A DNA stretch of 15,793 bases, from NCBI GenBank assembly GCA_017614275.1, contig JAGACE010000033.1, forward strand, positions 1 through 15,793, given 5' to 3'. Every line of letters begins with the position of its first letter. Position 1 is the first letter of the stretch. The notes under the pieces are model-generated. The model searched no databases. It was not told the origin of the DNA and saw only the letters and a program-made list of their open reading frames with translations. Position numbers and translations under genes: made by a program. This stretch comes from Clostridia bacterium. GTDB taxonomy: Bacteria > Bacillota > Clostridia > Oscillospirales > Acutalibacteraceae. This document shows, in pieces, positions 7,444 through 14,331 of this stretch.

Positions 7444-8121
7444 TCAGTGCAGTTTCTGTATGTCGCCGCGGGAGAACGTGAAGGCGGACTCCAGGAATTT
7501 CAGGAGTTCCTCCACGACCTTCTCGTCGTTGTCGAACACGTCGTCTCCGCAGTAGACCTTGAAGCGCTCCCGGTAGTAGTCGCAGGTGTAGGAAAACTGC
7601 AGGGTCATCAGCAGGGAGTCGAAGAAGAACGCGAAGAAGCGTTCGTCCAGATCGTCCCGGACGTCCCCCTCTTCCTTCGCCCGTTCCAGGAACCCGGCGT
7701 AGGCGCGGTAGGAGATCCCCTCGATCTTCTCGGCATAGTAGCGGACCTTGTCCTCGTCCGACATCTTCGTGATCTCGTTGTAGAGCTTCACGTAGCGGGA
7801 CTCCTTCCCGCTGGTCTGCTGGATGGCGCGGATGAGTTTCTCCGCGCGGACAAGGATCTTGTCGTCGGACTGCAGGACCGATTCGATGACCTGATTGAGT
7901 TCCTCGATGGCCTGCTCCAGACAGAGGATGAACAGGTCCTCCTTGGTCTCGAAGTACTTGTACATCAGGCCGATCGAGATACCGGCGTTTTTCGCGATGA
8001 CGTTGATGTTGGCGTTCTCGAAGCCGTGCTGCGAGAACTCGTTGATGCCCGTCTGCAGGACGGTCTCCCGGCGGGCGGGATCGGCCCGTTCGAAGGCCGG
8101 TTTGCAGTGTTTCTGCTCCAT
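7444..8121 (-). CDS. TetR/AcrR-family transcriptional regulator
   Basis: A 225-residue TetR-type repressor. The N-terminal helix-turn-helix is clear: ETVLQTGINEFSQHGFENAN, then NINVIAKNAGISIGLMYKYF (38-57) and ETKEDLF. The C-terminal ligand and dimer domain (from about 65) is helical and rich in aromatic residues (FFAFFFDSLL, YTCDYYRERF) but not recognisable by ligand. GGAGAG lies five bases before the ATG. It is the first gene of the minus-strand unit with the kinase and is divergent from the aminotransferase/aldolase pair. Two near-identical palindromes in the shared upstream spacer, one behind each promoter, are its likely operators, making it an autoregulated local switch relieved by a pathway compound. 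Confidence 0.95.
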   Translation of the reverse strand: MEQKHCKPAFERADPARRETVLQTGINEFSQHGFENANINVIAKNAGISIGLMYKYFETKEDLFILCLEQAIEELNQVIESVLQSDDKILVRAEKLIRAIQQTSGKESRYVKLYNEITKMSDEDKVRYYAEKIEGISYRAYAGFLERAKEEGDVRDDLDERFFAFFFDSLLMTLQFSYTCDYYRERFKVYCGDDVFDNDEKVVEELLKFLESAFTFSRGDIQKLH

Positions 8122-8145
8122 AGTCTCTCTCCATTTTCGCTTAAG

Positions 8146-8161
8146 GTGAGCAATTACTCAT
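8146..8161. promoter_or_regulatory. TetR operator, copy 1 (regulator side)
   Basis: GTGAGCAATTACTCAT is a 16-base near-palindrome with arms TGAG/CTCA and matching A/T centre. It fits the same pattern, GTGAGYAnnnRCTCAY, as the copy at 8298-8313. It lies four bases downstream of the minus-strand -10, so a bound dimer would block transcription of the TetR gene itself. Confidence 0.8.
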
Positions 8162-8165
8162 CCCC

Positions 8166-8195
8166 ATTATAATACAACCGCCAAAATCTTTGCAA
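8166..8195 (-). promoter_or_regulatory. Promoter of the TetR-kinase operon
   Basis: Minus strand: TTGCAA (8190-8195), 18-base spacer, perfect TATAAT (8166-8171). The start would fall near 8159, inside operator copy 1. Confidence 0.75.
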
Positions 8196-8274
8196 GACAT
8201 CGGAGACCTCTGTGGAAAACACACAGAAAAAATGCAAAAAATCGCGGTTTCCTCTTCCCTTGTCCCGGTAAGAA

Positions 8275-8283
8275 TGGTATACT
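8275..8283 (+). promoter_or_regulatory. Promoter of the aminotransferase-aldolase operon
   Basis: An extended -10 element TGGTATACT with only a poor -35 upstream. The start would be near 8290, a few bases before operator copy 2, leaving a leader of about 68 bases. Confidence 0.65.
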
Positions 8284-8297
8284 GTATCTTGTAAAGA

Positions 8298-8313
8298 GTG
8301 AGTAGCCGCTCAC
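8298..8313. promoter_or_regulatory. TetR operator, copy 2 (catabolic-gene side)
   Basis: GTGAGTAGCCGCTCAC shares the outer TGAG...CTCA arms and spacing of the copy at 8146-8161 (12 of 16 positions identical) while the centre differs. It lies just downstream of the plus-strand -10, a classic roadblock/repressor position. Confidence 0.8.
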
Positions 8314-8357
8314 CGCTGCTCAGAGATCCGGAAAACAACGATTGGAGGAAGACAACT

Positions 8358-9851
8358 ATGGATACCAGATTCGCCATCTCGCAGTACCCCGACGCCAAGG
8401 CGCTGAACGATGAACTCAACGCCCTCATCAAGAAACCCATCTATTCCATCGCCCCGGAGGCGCTGAAAGCGTACGAGGACGAGTACTACGGCAAAAAGTG
8501 CCAGAAGTCCAAGGCGATGATCGAAGAGGCCAAGTCGGTCATCCCCGGCGGCGTCCAGCACAACCTCGCGTTCAACTACCCCTTCCCCCTGGTCTTCACC
8601 AAGGCCGAAGGCGCCAAGCTCTATGACATCGACGGCAACGAATACTACGACCTGCTCCAGGCCGGCGGCCCCACGGTCCTCGGTTCCAACGACCCGGTCG
8701 TCCGCGAAGCGGTCATCGACCTGCTGAACACCTGCGGCCCTTCCACCGGTCTGTTCCACGAATATGAGTACAAGCTCGGCAAGAAGATCGCCGACAGCGT
8801 CCCGTCCGTCGACATGTTCCGCATGCTCGGTTCGGGTACGGAGGCCTGCATGTGCGCGGTCCGCGTGGCCCGTCTTGCCACCAAGAAAAAGAACATCCTG
8901 AAAATGGGCGGCGCCTACCACGGCTGGTCCGATCAGCTGGCCTGGGGCATGCGTGTCCCCGGCACGAAGAACCTGCAGTCCCGCGGCGTCCCGATGTTCG
9001 TGTTCAAGCACACCCAGGAATTCTTCCCCGGCGACCTCGAGGATCTGGAGAAGAAGCTCTGGCTCAACAAGTTCAACGGCGGCACGGCCGGCGTGTTCAT
9101 CGAGCCCATCGGCCCCGAGTCCGCCACCCGTCCCGTTTCCGAAGAGTTCGTCAAGGGCGTGGAGACCCTCTGCCGCAAGTACGGCGCGCTCCTCATCTGT
9201 GACGAAGTCGTCTCCGGCTTCCGCATCGGCATGGCCGGTGCGCAGGGCTACTACGGCATCGACCCCGACCTCACCATCTTCGGCAAAGTCATCGCCGGCG
9301 GTTATCCGGGCGCGGGCGGCGTCGCCGGTCACAGAGACGTCATGAAACATCTCGGCGCGGGCCTCGACAGCTCGGGCAAGAAGGTCAAGAAAGCGATGTG
9401 CGGCGGCACCATGGCTGCCACCCCCATCTCCTCCATTGCGGGCTACACCGCCATCTGCGAGATCGAGAAGAGAAACGCCTGCCAGGTCGCCGGCCAGAGA
9501 GCCGACCAGCTGGTCAAGGGCATCAACGAGTCCATCGCGAGATACAACTTACCGTTCGTCTGCTACAACATCGGCTCCGTCTGCCACCTGCACACGGTCG
9601 CCACCATGCAGTACGCCATCGATTGGGGCAAGCTGTGGCAGGTCCCGAAGATCCTCGACGAGACCGGCCTTCGTCAGAAGGAGATGGAGCACATGGGCGC
9701 CGCTTACATGGCGGAAGGCATCGTCACGCTCGCCGGTTCCCGTCTGTACACCTCCGCGGCCTACACCCCGGAGATGATCGACGACGTCATCGGCCGCTTC
9801 GACAAGGTCCTCTCCCAGTGTGAGAAACTGGAGATCGTCAAGAAGAAATAA
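8358..9851 (+). CDS. Class III (GSA-type) PLP aminotransferase
   Basis: A 497-residue fold-type I aminotransferase of class III, closest in look to the glutamate-1-semialdehyde / beta-amino-acid aminotransferase branch. PLP-site features: GSGTEA (158-163), AYHGW (186-190), ICDEVVSGFR with D282, and the Schiff-base lysine K310 in IFGKVIAGGYPGAG. It moves an amino group between a substrate and a keto acid; the substrate is not readable. It is about 60 residues longer than ordinary HemL, mostly in the N-terminal lead before VIPGGVQHNL, and no haem genes are near, so a haem role is unlikely. GGAGG eight bases before the ATG at 8358 fixes the start; an in-frame upstream codon at 8298 lies inside the operator. 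Codons end in C to an unusual degree, suggesting high expression. First gene of the plus-strand operon. Confidence 0.93.
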   Translation: MDTRFAISQYPDAKALNDELNALIKKPIYSIAPEALKAYEDEYYGKKCQKSKAMIEEAKSVIPGGVQHNLAFNYPFPLVFTKAEGAKLYDIDGNEYYDLLQAGGPTVLGSNDPVVREAVIDLLNTCGPSTGLFHEYEYKLGKKIADSVPSVDMFRMLGSGTEACMCAVRVARLATKKKNILKMGGAYHGWSDQLAWGMRVPGTKNLQSRGVPMFVFKHTQEFFPGDLEDLEKKLWLNKFNGGTAGVFIEPIGPESATRPVSEEFVKGVETLCRKYGALLICDEVVSGFRIGMAGAQGYYGIDPDLTIFGKVIAGGYPGAGGVAGHRDVMKHLGAGLDSSGKKVKKAMCGGTMAATPISSIAGYTAICEIEKRNACQVAGQRADQLVKGINESIARYNLPFVCYNIGSVCHLHTVATMQYAIDWGKLWQVPKILDETGLRQKEMEHMGAAYMAEGIVTLAGSRLYTSAAYTPEMIDDVIGRFDKVLSQCEKLEIVKKK

Positions 9852-9871
9852 GAAAGGCTTCGGGTGAACTT

Positions 9872-11101
9872 ATGGCCATCGAAAAACGCAAGGCTCAGGA
9901 ACTGGTCGTCAAGGCCGGCCTGGAGCTCATGGAGAGCGGGCTCATCGCCCGGACCTGGGGCAACGTCTCGGCCCGAGTCGAAGACAATGTGTTCGTCATC
10001 ACGCCCAGCGGCATCCCCTATGAGAAACTGACGCCGGACGACATCGTGGAAGTCACCATCGACGACTGCTCGTACGACGAGAACGGCCTGAAACCCTCCT
10101 CCGAGAAGGGCGTCCACGCCGCGGCATACAAGCATCATCCGGAGTGTGACTTCGTCATCCACACCCATCAGATCTACGCCTCCGCGCTCAGCATCACCGG
10201 GCAGGACCTCACGGTCTCCGGAGACGCCAAAGCGGTCCTGGGCGCCGTCGTCCCGAACGCGGAGTACGGCATGCCCTCCACCGGCAAACTGAAGGACGCG
10301 GTGGACACCGCCATCGCGAAGAACCCTGCAAGCAAAGCCATCCTCATGCGCCACCACGGCACGGTCTGCCTCGGCACGGACTATGACGACGCGTTCCAAG
10401 TCGTCAACACGCTCGAAGACTTCTGCAAGGAGCAGATGGCAAAGACCCTGCAGAGCGTCGGCCGCGACAGCAGCCTGACGGCGGAGGATCTAGCAGCCGT
10501 CTACACCGCTTCGATCGTCGCGCCGGAGGACCGGGACATTCCGCAGGTGGACCTCGGCAGTTCCCTGCGGGAGGGCGACACCTTCACCCTCTTCCTGGAC
10601 GGCGGCGAGAAGTATGTCTGCTCCGTGGAGACCGGCAAGTCGGTCCCCGGAGAAGCCATCGCGCCCCGGGTCTCGGAGCTCCACGCGGCCATCTACCAGC
10701 ACTCCGACGACGTGCTCATCCGCAACTATCAGACGCCGGAAGCTGTCGCACTTTCCAAAAAGGGCGAAGCCGAGAAGGCCTGGCTGGACGACTTCACGCA
10801 GATCGCCGGCGCCAGCGTCTCGAACTGCAACTGGGATCCCACCAGTTACCGCACGGACGCCGCGGCGATCGGCAAAGCCGCCTCCGGCCGGAACGCGGTC
10901 CTCATCAAGGGACAGGGCGCGGTCTGCACCGGACGGAACCCCTATGATGCCGACGCGGTCAAGCTGGTCCTGGAAAAGGAAGCCGTCGCGGCGATGTATG
11001 CCGGCCTCGTGTCCGGCACGAAGCCCCTCGGCGGACCGGACCGCATCATCCAGCGCCTGGTGTACCAGCTGAAGTACTCCAAACAGGCGGACAAAAAATA
11101 A
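9872..11101 (+). CDS. Class II aldolase/adducin-family protein with a second, degenerate aldolase domain
   Basis: 409 residues, about twice the size of a FucA/AraD-type aldolase (about 215-230). Residues 1-200 form an intact zinc aldolase domain: GNVSAR (30-35), TPSG (44-47), SSEKG with acid E78, HTH with H97 and H99, and HHG with H162, matching the metal ligands and catalytic Glu of fuculose-1-phosphate aldolase. Residues about 230-405 repeat the same fold: SELHAAIYQHSDDVLIRNYQ mirrors the first copy's SEKGVHAAAYKHH...IHTHQ, and LIKGQGAVCTG mirrors LMRHHGTVCLG. The second copy has lost all three histidine ligands. The first half probably cleaves a phosphorylated sugar made by the neighbouring kinase; the second half may be structural or regulatory. 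The start follows the aminotransferase by 20 bases, so they are co-transcribed. Confidence 0.92.
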   Translation: MAIEKRKAQELVVKAGLELMESGLIARTWGNVSARVEDNVFVITPSGIPYEKLTPDDIVEVTIDDCSYDENGLKPSSEKGVHAAAYKHHPECDFVIHTHQIYASALSITGQDLTVSGDAKAVLGAVVPNAEYGMPSTGKLKDAVDTAIAKNPASKAILMRHHGTVCLGTDYDDAFQVVNTLEDFCKEQMAKTLQSVGRDSSLTAEDLAAVYTASIVAPEDRDIPQVDLGSSLREGDTFTLFLDGGEKYVCSVETGKSVPGEAIAPRVSELHAAIYQHSDDVLIRNYQTPEAVALSKKGEAEKAWLDDFTQIAGASVSNCNWDPTSYRTDAAAIGKAASGRNAVLIKGQGAVCTGRNPYDADAVKLVLEKEAVAAMYAGLVSGTKPLGGPDRIIQRLVYQLKYSKQADKK

Positions 11102-11134
11102 CGATTCCTCTCCATACTGGATACATAACTGAGG

Positions 11135-11169
11135 AAGCCCCCGACGACCGGACCGGTCATCGGGGGCTT
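11135..11169 (+). terminator. Intrinsic terminator between convergent operons
   Basis: A 10-bp GC-rich stem (AAGCCCCCGA 11135-11144 with TCGGGGGCTT 11160-11169) extended by an inner GACC/GGTC helix. The plus-strand tail is only moderately T-rich. It ends the aldolase transcript and, because genes converge here, may also stop the peptidase transcript. Confidence 0.75.
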
Positions 11170-11194
11170 TCGCATGGTTTTGTCTGTCAGAAGA

Positions 11195-12442
11195 TCATTT
11201 CTCCTCTTCGTAGAGGATGCCGTTCTCAAACATCTCGAGGACCTTCATGGAGGCCGCGTAGCAGTCCCCGATGCCCTGGTGGTTGAGGTTGTCATAGGTA
11301 TCTCTTCTGGTGTGGTAGTAGTTCTCCAGTTTGTGGTTCAGACCGGTGACGCCGCCGGAACGGAACCCGCCCTGCGCGAAGGCGGCCGTGTCCGTGGCAC
11401 CGCCCAGCGGCGGGACCCAGCCCTTGCGGCAGGCGATGCCGAGTTCTTCACAGGCTTTCATGAAGATGTCGTTGGCCTGCTTGTCGGTCTTGACAGTGCC
11501 GTTGAGGTCCCGATAGTTGGCCATGAGCCACTTCGGGTCGTGGATGGTGTCATAGGAATAGATGATGGTGGGGACGTCCCGGAACTCGCCCTTGTGCGCC
11601 TCGGCCCAGGCCTTGGAGCCGCGCAGGCCCGCTTCCTCGGAACCGCAGATGATCACGCCGACTTCGGTATTCTCCAGCTCGACGCCTTCGTCGTGGAGCG
11701 CCTTCAGGACGGCGATGCCCATCTCGCAGCCGGTGAGGTTGTCGTTGGCACCGTCGACGATGCGGCGCTCATTCCACATGAAATAGAGGCCAAGCAGGAA
11801 CGGGACGAACAGGAGGCCCCAGACGCCCATCTTGGTCAGCAGGAGCGAGGACGGACCGCCCAGGATGCTGCCGTTTTTGATCATGGAGGCGATGGAGATG
11901 CCGAGGGTGTAGAACAGACCGCCGAAGCCGATGATGGCGTGTGCCTCGAAGGCGACGCCGCCGAACTTGTAGTTGACGGGCCACTCCCACACGGCGTCGC
12001 AGTGGCCGTTGTAGAAGATGCGCTGTTTCACTTCGCCCTTGGGCTTCTTGATGGCCATCATGTTGTGCCCGATCTTCTTTTTGAAGAACGGATCCATGAC
12101 TTTCTTGTACATCCCGAATTGCAACAGGGCGATCACGGCTCCTGCCGCACACAAAAGGGCGCTCACGATCGGCGCGAACCAGTAGCAGACCATGGCGATC
12201 AGGACCATGGTGACGGCGAAATAGATCCAGCCCATGAACGAGTTGGGGTTCTCCTCGAACTCTTCGATGACGATCTCTTCGCAGCCGTACTCCTCACAGA
12301 GTTCCGCGTAGTATTCGCAGGCCTGGAGTTCCCCCTTGGAACCCGGGTCTCTCTTCTCAAAGGTCTTGATGATATGCGTGATGTCCCCGATGATCCAGTC
12401 GGCCATCTGGTCCTTCATATCGATCAGTTTCTGCAGTTTCAT
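11195..12442 (-). CDS. M28-type metallopeptidase with four internal membrane helices
   Basis: A 415-residue zinc aminopeptidase-like protein. The co-catalytic metal residues of family M28 are recognisable: H147 and D149 (NGHCDA), D234 (DGANDNLTG), E269-E270 (GSEEAG), D298 (SYDTIHD) and H377 (YYHTRRDT). Hydrophobic segments interrupt the catalytic domain: about 68-90 and 91-109 before H147, and about 167-187 and 203-223 between the first and second ligands. The enzyme is therefore membrane-embedded, unlike soluble or secreted M28 aminopeptidases. There is no cleavable signal peptide. The likely role is trimming peptides at the membrane; the substrate is unknown. AAGGAG lies 13 bases before the ATG, farther than usual. 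It has its own promoter and is downstream of the DMT exporter on the same strand. Confidence 0.88.
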   Translation of the reverse strand: MKLQKLIDMKDQMADWIIGDITHIIKTFEKRDPGSKGELQACEYYAELCEEYGCEEIVIEEFEENPNSFMGWIYFAVTMVLIAMVCYWFAPIVSALLCAAGAVIALLQFGMYKKVMDPFFKKKIGHNMMAIKKPKGEVKQRIFYNGHCDAVWEWPVNYKFGGVAFEAHAIIGFGGLFYTLGISIASMIKNGSILGGPSSLLLTKMGVWGLLFVPFLLGLYFMWNERRIVDGANDNLTGCEMGIAVLKALHDEGVELENTEVGVIICGSEEAGLRGSKAWAEAHKGEFRDVPTIIYSYDTIHDPKWLMANYRDLNGTVKTDKQANDIFMKACEELGIACRKGWVPPLGGATDTAAFAQGGFRSGGVTGLNHKLENYYHTRRDTYDNLNHQGIGDCYAASMKVLEMFENGILYEEEK

Positions 12443-12475
12443 TGGATGGTGTCAGCTCCTTCTCATTTCATTTCC

Positions 12476-12495
12476 GGCGACGGAGATCCATCGCC
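12476..12495 (-). other. Hairpin in the peptidase 5' leader
   Basis: GGCGA and TCGCC pair around an inner GG/CC pair and a 4-base loop, within the leader between the peptidase promoter and its ATG. It could stabilise the messenger or modulate initiation. No known riboswitch is recognised. Confidence 0.4.
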
Positions 12496-12509
12496 ACATT
12501 TCCCGTACT

Positions 12510-12539
12510 ATTGTACCCTTTTTAGGGGGACACTTGCAA
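12510..12539 (-). promoter_or_regulatory. Promoter of the peptidase gene
   Basis: Minus strand: TTGCAA (12534-12539), 18-base spacer, TACAAT (12510-12515). It predicts a start near 12503 and a leader of about 60 bases. Confidence 0.6.
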
Positions 12540-12615
12540 GGAGCGGCGACTCACCCGCCCGCCAAATTCTCCGCCCCTTTTTTCAACAGATTGCACAAAG
12601 AGACCGCCCGAGCCC

Positions 12616-13563
12616 TCAGGCGTCGGACGGTGTTGCTTTTTCTTTGATCCATTTTTCCAACGGGAGCTGGGAGAGCACGACGGCGATGAACATGATGGCG
12701 CAGCCAATGTATTCCCGCGCGGTCAATCGCTCGTGGAGGACGATGGCGCCCGACACGACCGCGAACACCGCCTCCAGGCTCATCAGCAGGGAGACCAGCG
12801 TCGGGTTGGCGTCTTTCTGGGCGATGATCTGCAGCGTATAGGCCACGCCGCTGGACAGGAGCCCGGCATACAAAACGGGACCTATGACCGCCAGGAAGTC
12901 CGCCCAGGCCACATCCGAGAACAGCAGCATGAGGATGCCGCTCTCGATGGCCACGACGACGAACTGGGCGCAGGACAGCTCGATGCCGTTGAGCAGGCCC
13001 GAATAGTGGTCGATGGTCATGATCTGGAAGGAGAACGCCAGCGCGCACAGGATGAGGAACAGGTCGCCTTTCTCGATCCGGAACGTCCCGGCCTGAATGG
13101 ACAGGAGGTACAGCCCCAGGATGGCCAGCAGGACGCTGATCCAGACGCGGGCCGGCACCCGTTTGTTCAGGAACAGCCCGAGGACCGGCACCAGGACGAC
13201 ATAGAGCGCGGTGATGAACCCGGATTTCCCGGCCCCGCTCAGCGCGATGCCCGCCTGCTGCAGGTTGGCGGCCACAGTCAGCATGGTGCCGCAGATGACG
13301 CCGCTGATGAGCAGCGCCCTCCGCCCCCGCTTCTTCTCTTCCGGCGTCGGTTCCGTAAGGACGCCTCTGGCGCGGGAGTTCCGCTTCTTCCAGACGCGGA
13401 CGCCCCAGGCGACAAGAAACAGGAAGACCGCCGCCACGACGCTGCGAGCCATGTTGAATGCAAAGGCGTCCAGCCGCTCCGACCCTTCGACCTGCGCGAC
13501 AAAAGCCGTCCCCCAGATGAAGGCGGCTAACACAGGCAGGAAGGTTTGGCGGATAAAACTCAT
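12616..13563 (-). CDS. EamA/DMT-family transporter (ten-helix metabolite exporter)
   Basis: A 315-residue membrane protein of the drug/metabolite transporter superfamily, built from two EamA halves (about 5-150 and 158-305) with ten predicted helices. Family marks include FIWGTAFVAQ at the start, NLQQAGIALSGAGKSGFITALY in the first half, and SGVAYTLQIIAQKDANPTLVSLLMSLEAVFA in the second. A charged loop (about 60-85, KKRNSRARGVLTEPTPEEKKR) joins helices 2 and 3 in the cytosol. Members export amino acids, cofactors or other small metabolites; the cargo is not predictable. GGGGAG about ten bases before the ATG supports the start. An overlapping longer frame on the same strand (12551-13639) is a shadow. 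Confidence 0.9.
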   Translation of the reverse strand: MSFIRQTFLPVLAAFIWGTAFVAQVEGSERLDAFAFNMARSVVAAVFLFLVAWGVRVWKKRNSRARGVLTEPTPEEKKRGRRALLISGVICGTMLTVAANLQQAGIALSGAGKSGFITALYVVLVPVLGLFLNKRVPARVWISVLLAILGLYLLSIQAGTFRIEKGDLFLILCALAFSFQIMTIDHYSGLLNGIELSCAQFVVVAIESGILMLLFSDVAWADFLAVIGPVLYAGLLSSGVAYTLQIIAQKDANPTLVSLLMSLEAVFAVVSGAIVLHERLTAREYIGCAIMFIAVVLSQLPLEKWIKEKATPSDA

Positions 13564-13597
13564 GACAGGAGGACTCCCCTATGACTTTCTGAATCCC

Positions 13598-13627
13598 ATT
13601 ATATCGTACGGACAACCATTTGTCCAA
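13598..13627 (-). promoter_or_regulatory. Promoter of the DMT transporter gene
   Basis: Minus strand: TTGGAC (13622-13627), 18-base spacer, perfect TATAAT (13598-13603). The leader is about 28 bases. It follows directly after the terminator of the non-coding transcript, so the transporter is expressed separately. Confidence 0.65.
13610..13625. promoter_or_regulatory. Candidate operator in the DMT promoter
   Basis: A perfect inverted repeat GGACAA-CCAT-TTGTCC that overlaps the -35 and fills half of the spacer. The position suits a repressor. The binding protein is unknown, and a chance origin is possible for a 6-bp arm. Confidence 0.45.
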
Positions 13628-13641
13628 TCCTGCGTCCATAC

Positions 13642-13676
13642 AAAAAAAGGAAGCAGCTCATTTCTGAACTGCTTCC
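13642..13676 (-). terminator. Intrinsic terminator of the giant non-coding RNA
   Basis: An 8-bp stem GGAAGCAG/CTGCTTCC (13649-13656 with 13669-13676), with inner TCA/TGA pairing, followed on the minus strand by seven T (A13642-A13648 on plus). No gene ends nearby upstream on that strand; the only thing it can terminate is a transcript from the 13.7-14.8 kb island. Confidence 0.9.
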
Positions 13677-13887
13677 CGATTACCTAGAACATTGGAGTTT
13701 CCTCACAAACTCAGTTGGTTTGGAACGTTGTTTGTTTGAACTTTCTTAATACTCTCAGAAAATCAATTGAAACTGAATTTCGGACTCACCTTGTTTCTTT
13801 TGAGTTCTAATGGTTTCCCCTTTGTTTCTGAATGTTTATTCTGTTCAAGGTTGTTTTTGTAGTTATCAAACTCTCGGTCACCGTTTT

Positions 13888-13899
13888 TCAGTTGATCTG
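13888..13899 (+). repeat. 12-base direct repeat inside the ncRNA, copy A
   Basis: TCAGTTGATCTG, identical to 14320-14331, with similar T-rich right flanks. It may mark a repeated structural module of the RNA. Confidence 0.6.
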
Positions 13900-14016
13900 G
13901 TTTCGTTGCATTTCACTGTTTCCGTTTCAGCTACTATGTCTGTCTCCGACAGTCATTTCTTTCTCTGAAATGTATCCGGATCTTATGATCTGCGTCCTCT
14001 ATTGACATTGTCTTTT

Positions 14017-14027
14017 TCAGAAGACCT
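14017..14027 (+). repeat. 11-base repeat inside the ncRNA, copy A
   Basis: TCAGAAGACCT; its partner TCAAAAGACCT is at 14066-14076 (10 of 11 identical). In the RNA both read as AGGTCTTYTGA. Confidence 0.5.
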
Positions 14028-14065
14028 CTGTCTCATTCGCACCTCAGAGCGGTCGTTTCTCCGTC

Positions 14066-14076
14066 TCAAAAGACCT
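14066..14076 (+). repeat. 11-base repeat inside the ncRNA, copy B
   Basis: TCAAAAGACCT, one mismatch from 14017-14027. The two lie 49 bases apart. Confidence 0.5.
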
Positions 14077-14319
14077 TCGAAACTGTTTCGGTTTCCTTCT
14101 TTAGAAGCGATTCATAAGTTTACCTTCGTTCTTATGAATATTGGTCTTTTGTCTGATTGCCTCTTTACACCAGGTTAGACGTTGCTTGGGTTCCAAGTCG
14201 CCTGCTCAACGTTGGTCTTGACTTTTTGAAAAGACGTTCGTCGTTTGGCTTTGACGCTTCTTGATCTTTCTGGGTGTTTGCCTGATCCTTCGTTTGTTAT
14301 GAAATGTGATGGAATAATG

Positions 14320-14331
14320 TCAGTTGATCTG
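14320..14331 (+). repeat. 12-base direct repeat inside the ncRNA, copy B
   Basis: TCAGTTGATCTG, identical to 13888-13899, 432 bases away. Confidence 0.6.

Noticed and set aside
5892..7481. Plus-strand open frame (529 codons) opposite the FGGY kinase
   Set aside because: A mirror frame of a conserved kinase; low-complexity Asp/Val/His/Arg composition without motifs.
8298..8357. Upstream in-frame start for the aminotransferase
   Set aside because: It lies in the operator and near the predicted transcription start with no ribosome site; GGAGG at the ATG of 8358 is decisive.
8310..9350. Minus-strand frame of 346 codons opposite the aminotransferase
   Set aside because: Shadow of a strongly C-ending codon pattern; it would also start within a conserved PLP enzyme.
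11174..12841. Plus-strand open frame (555 codons) opposite the M28 peptidase
   Set aside because: Antisense shadow crossing the peptidase gene, its promoter and the end of the DMT gene; no recognisable protein.
12551..13639. Minus-strand frame of 362 codons overlapping the DMT gene in another frame
   Set aside because: Arg/Gly/Ala/Pro-rich out-of-frame reading; the EamA frame is clearly the real one.
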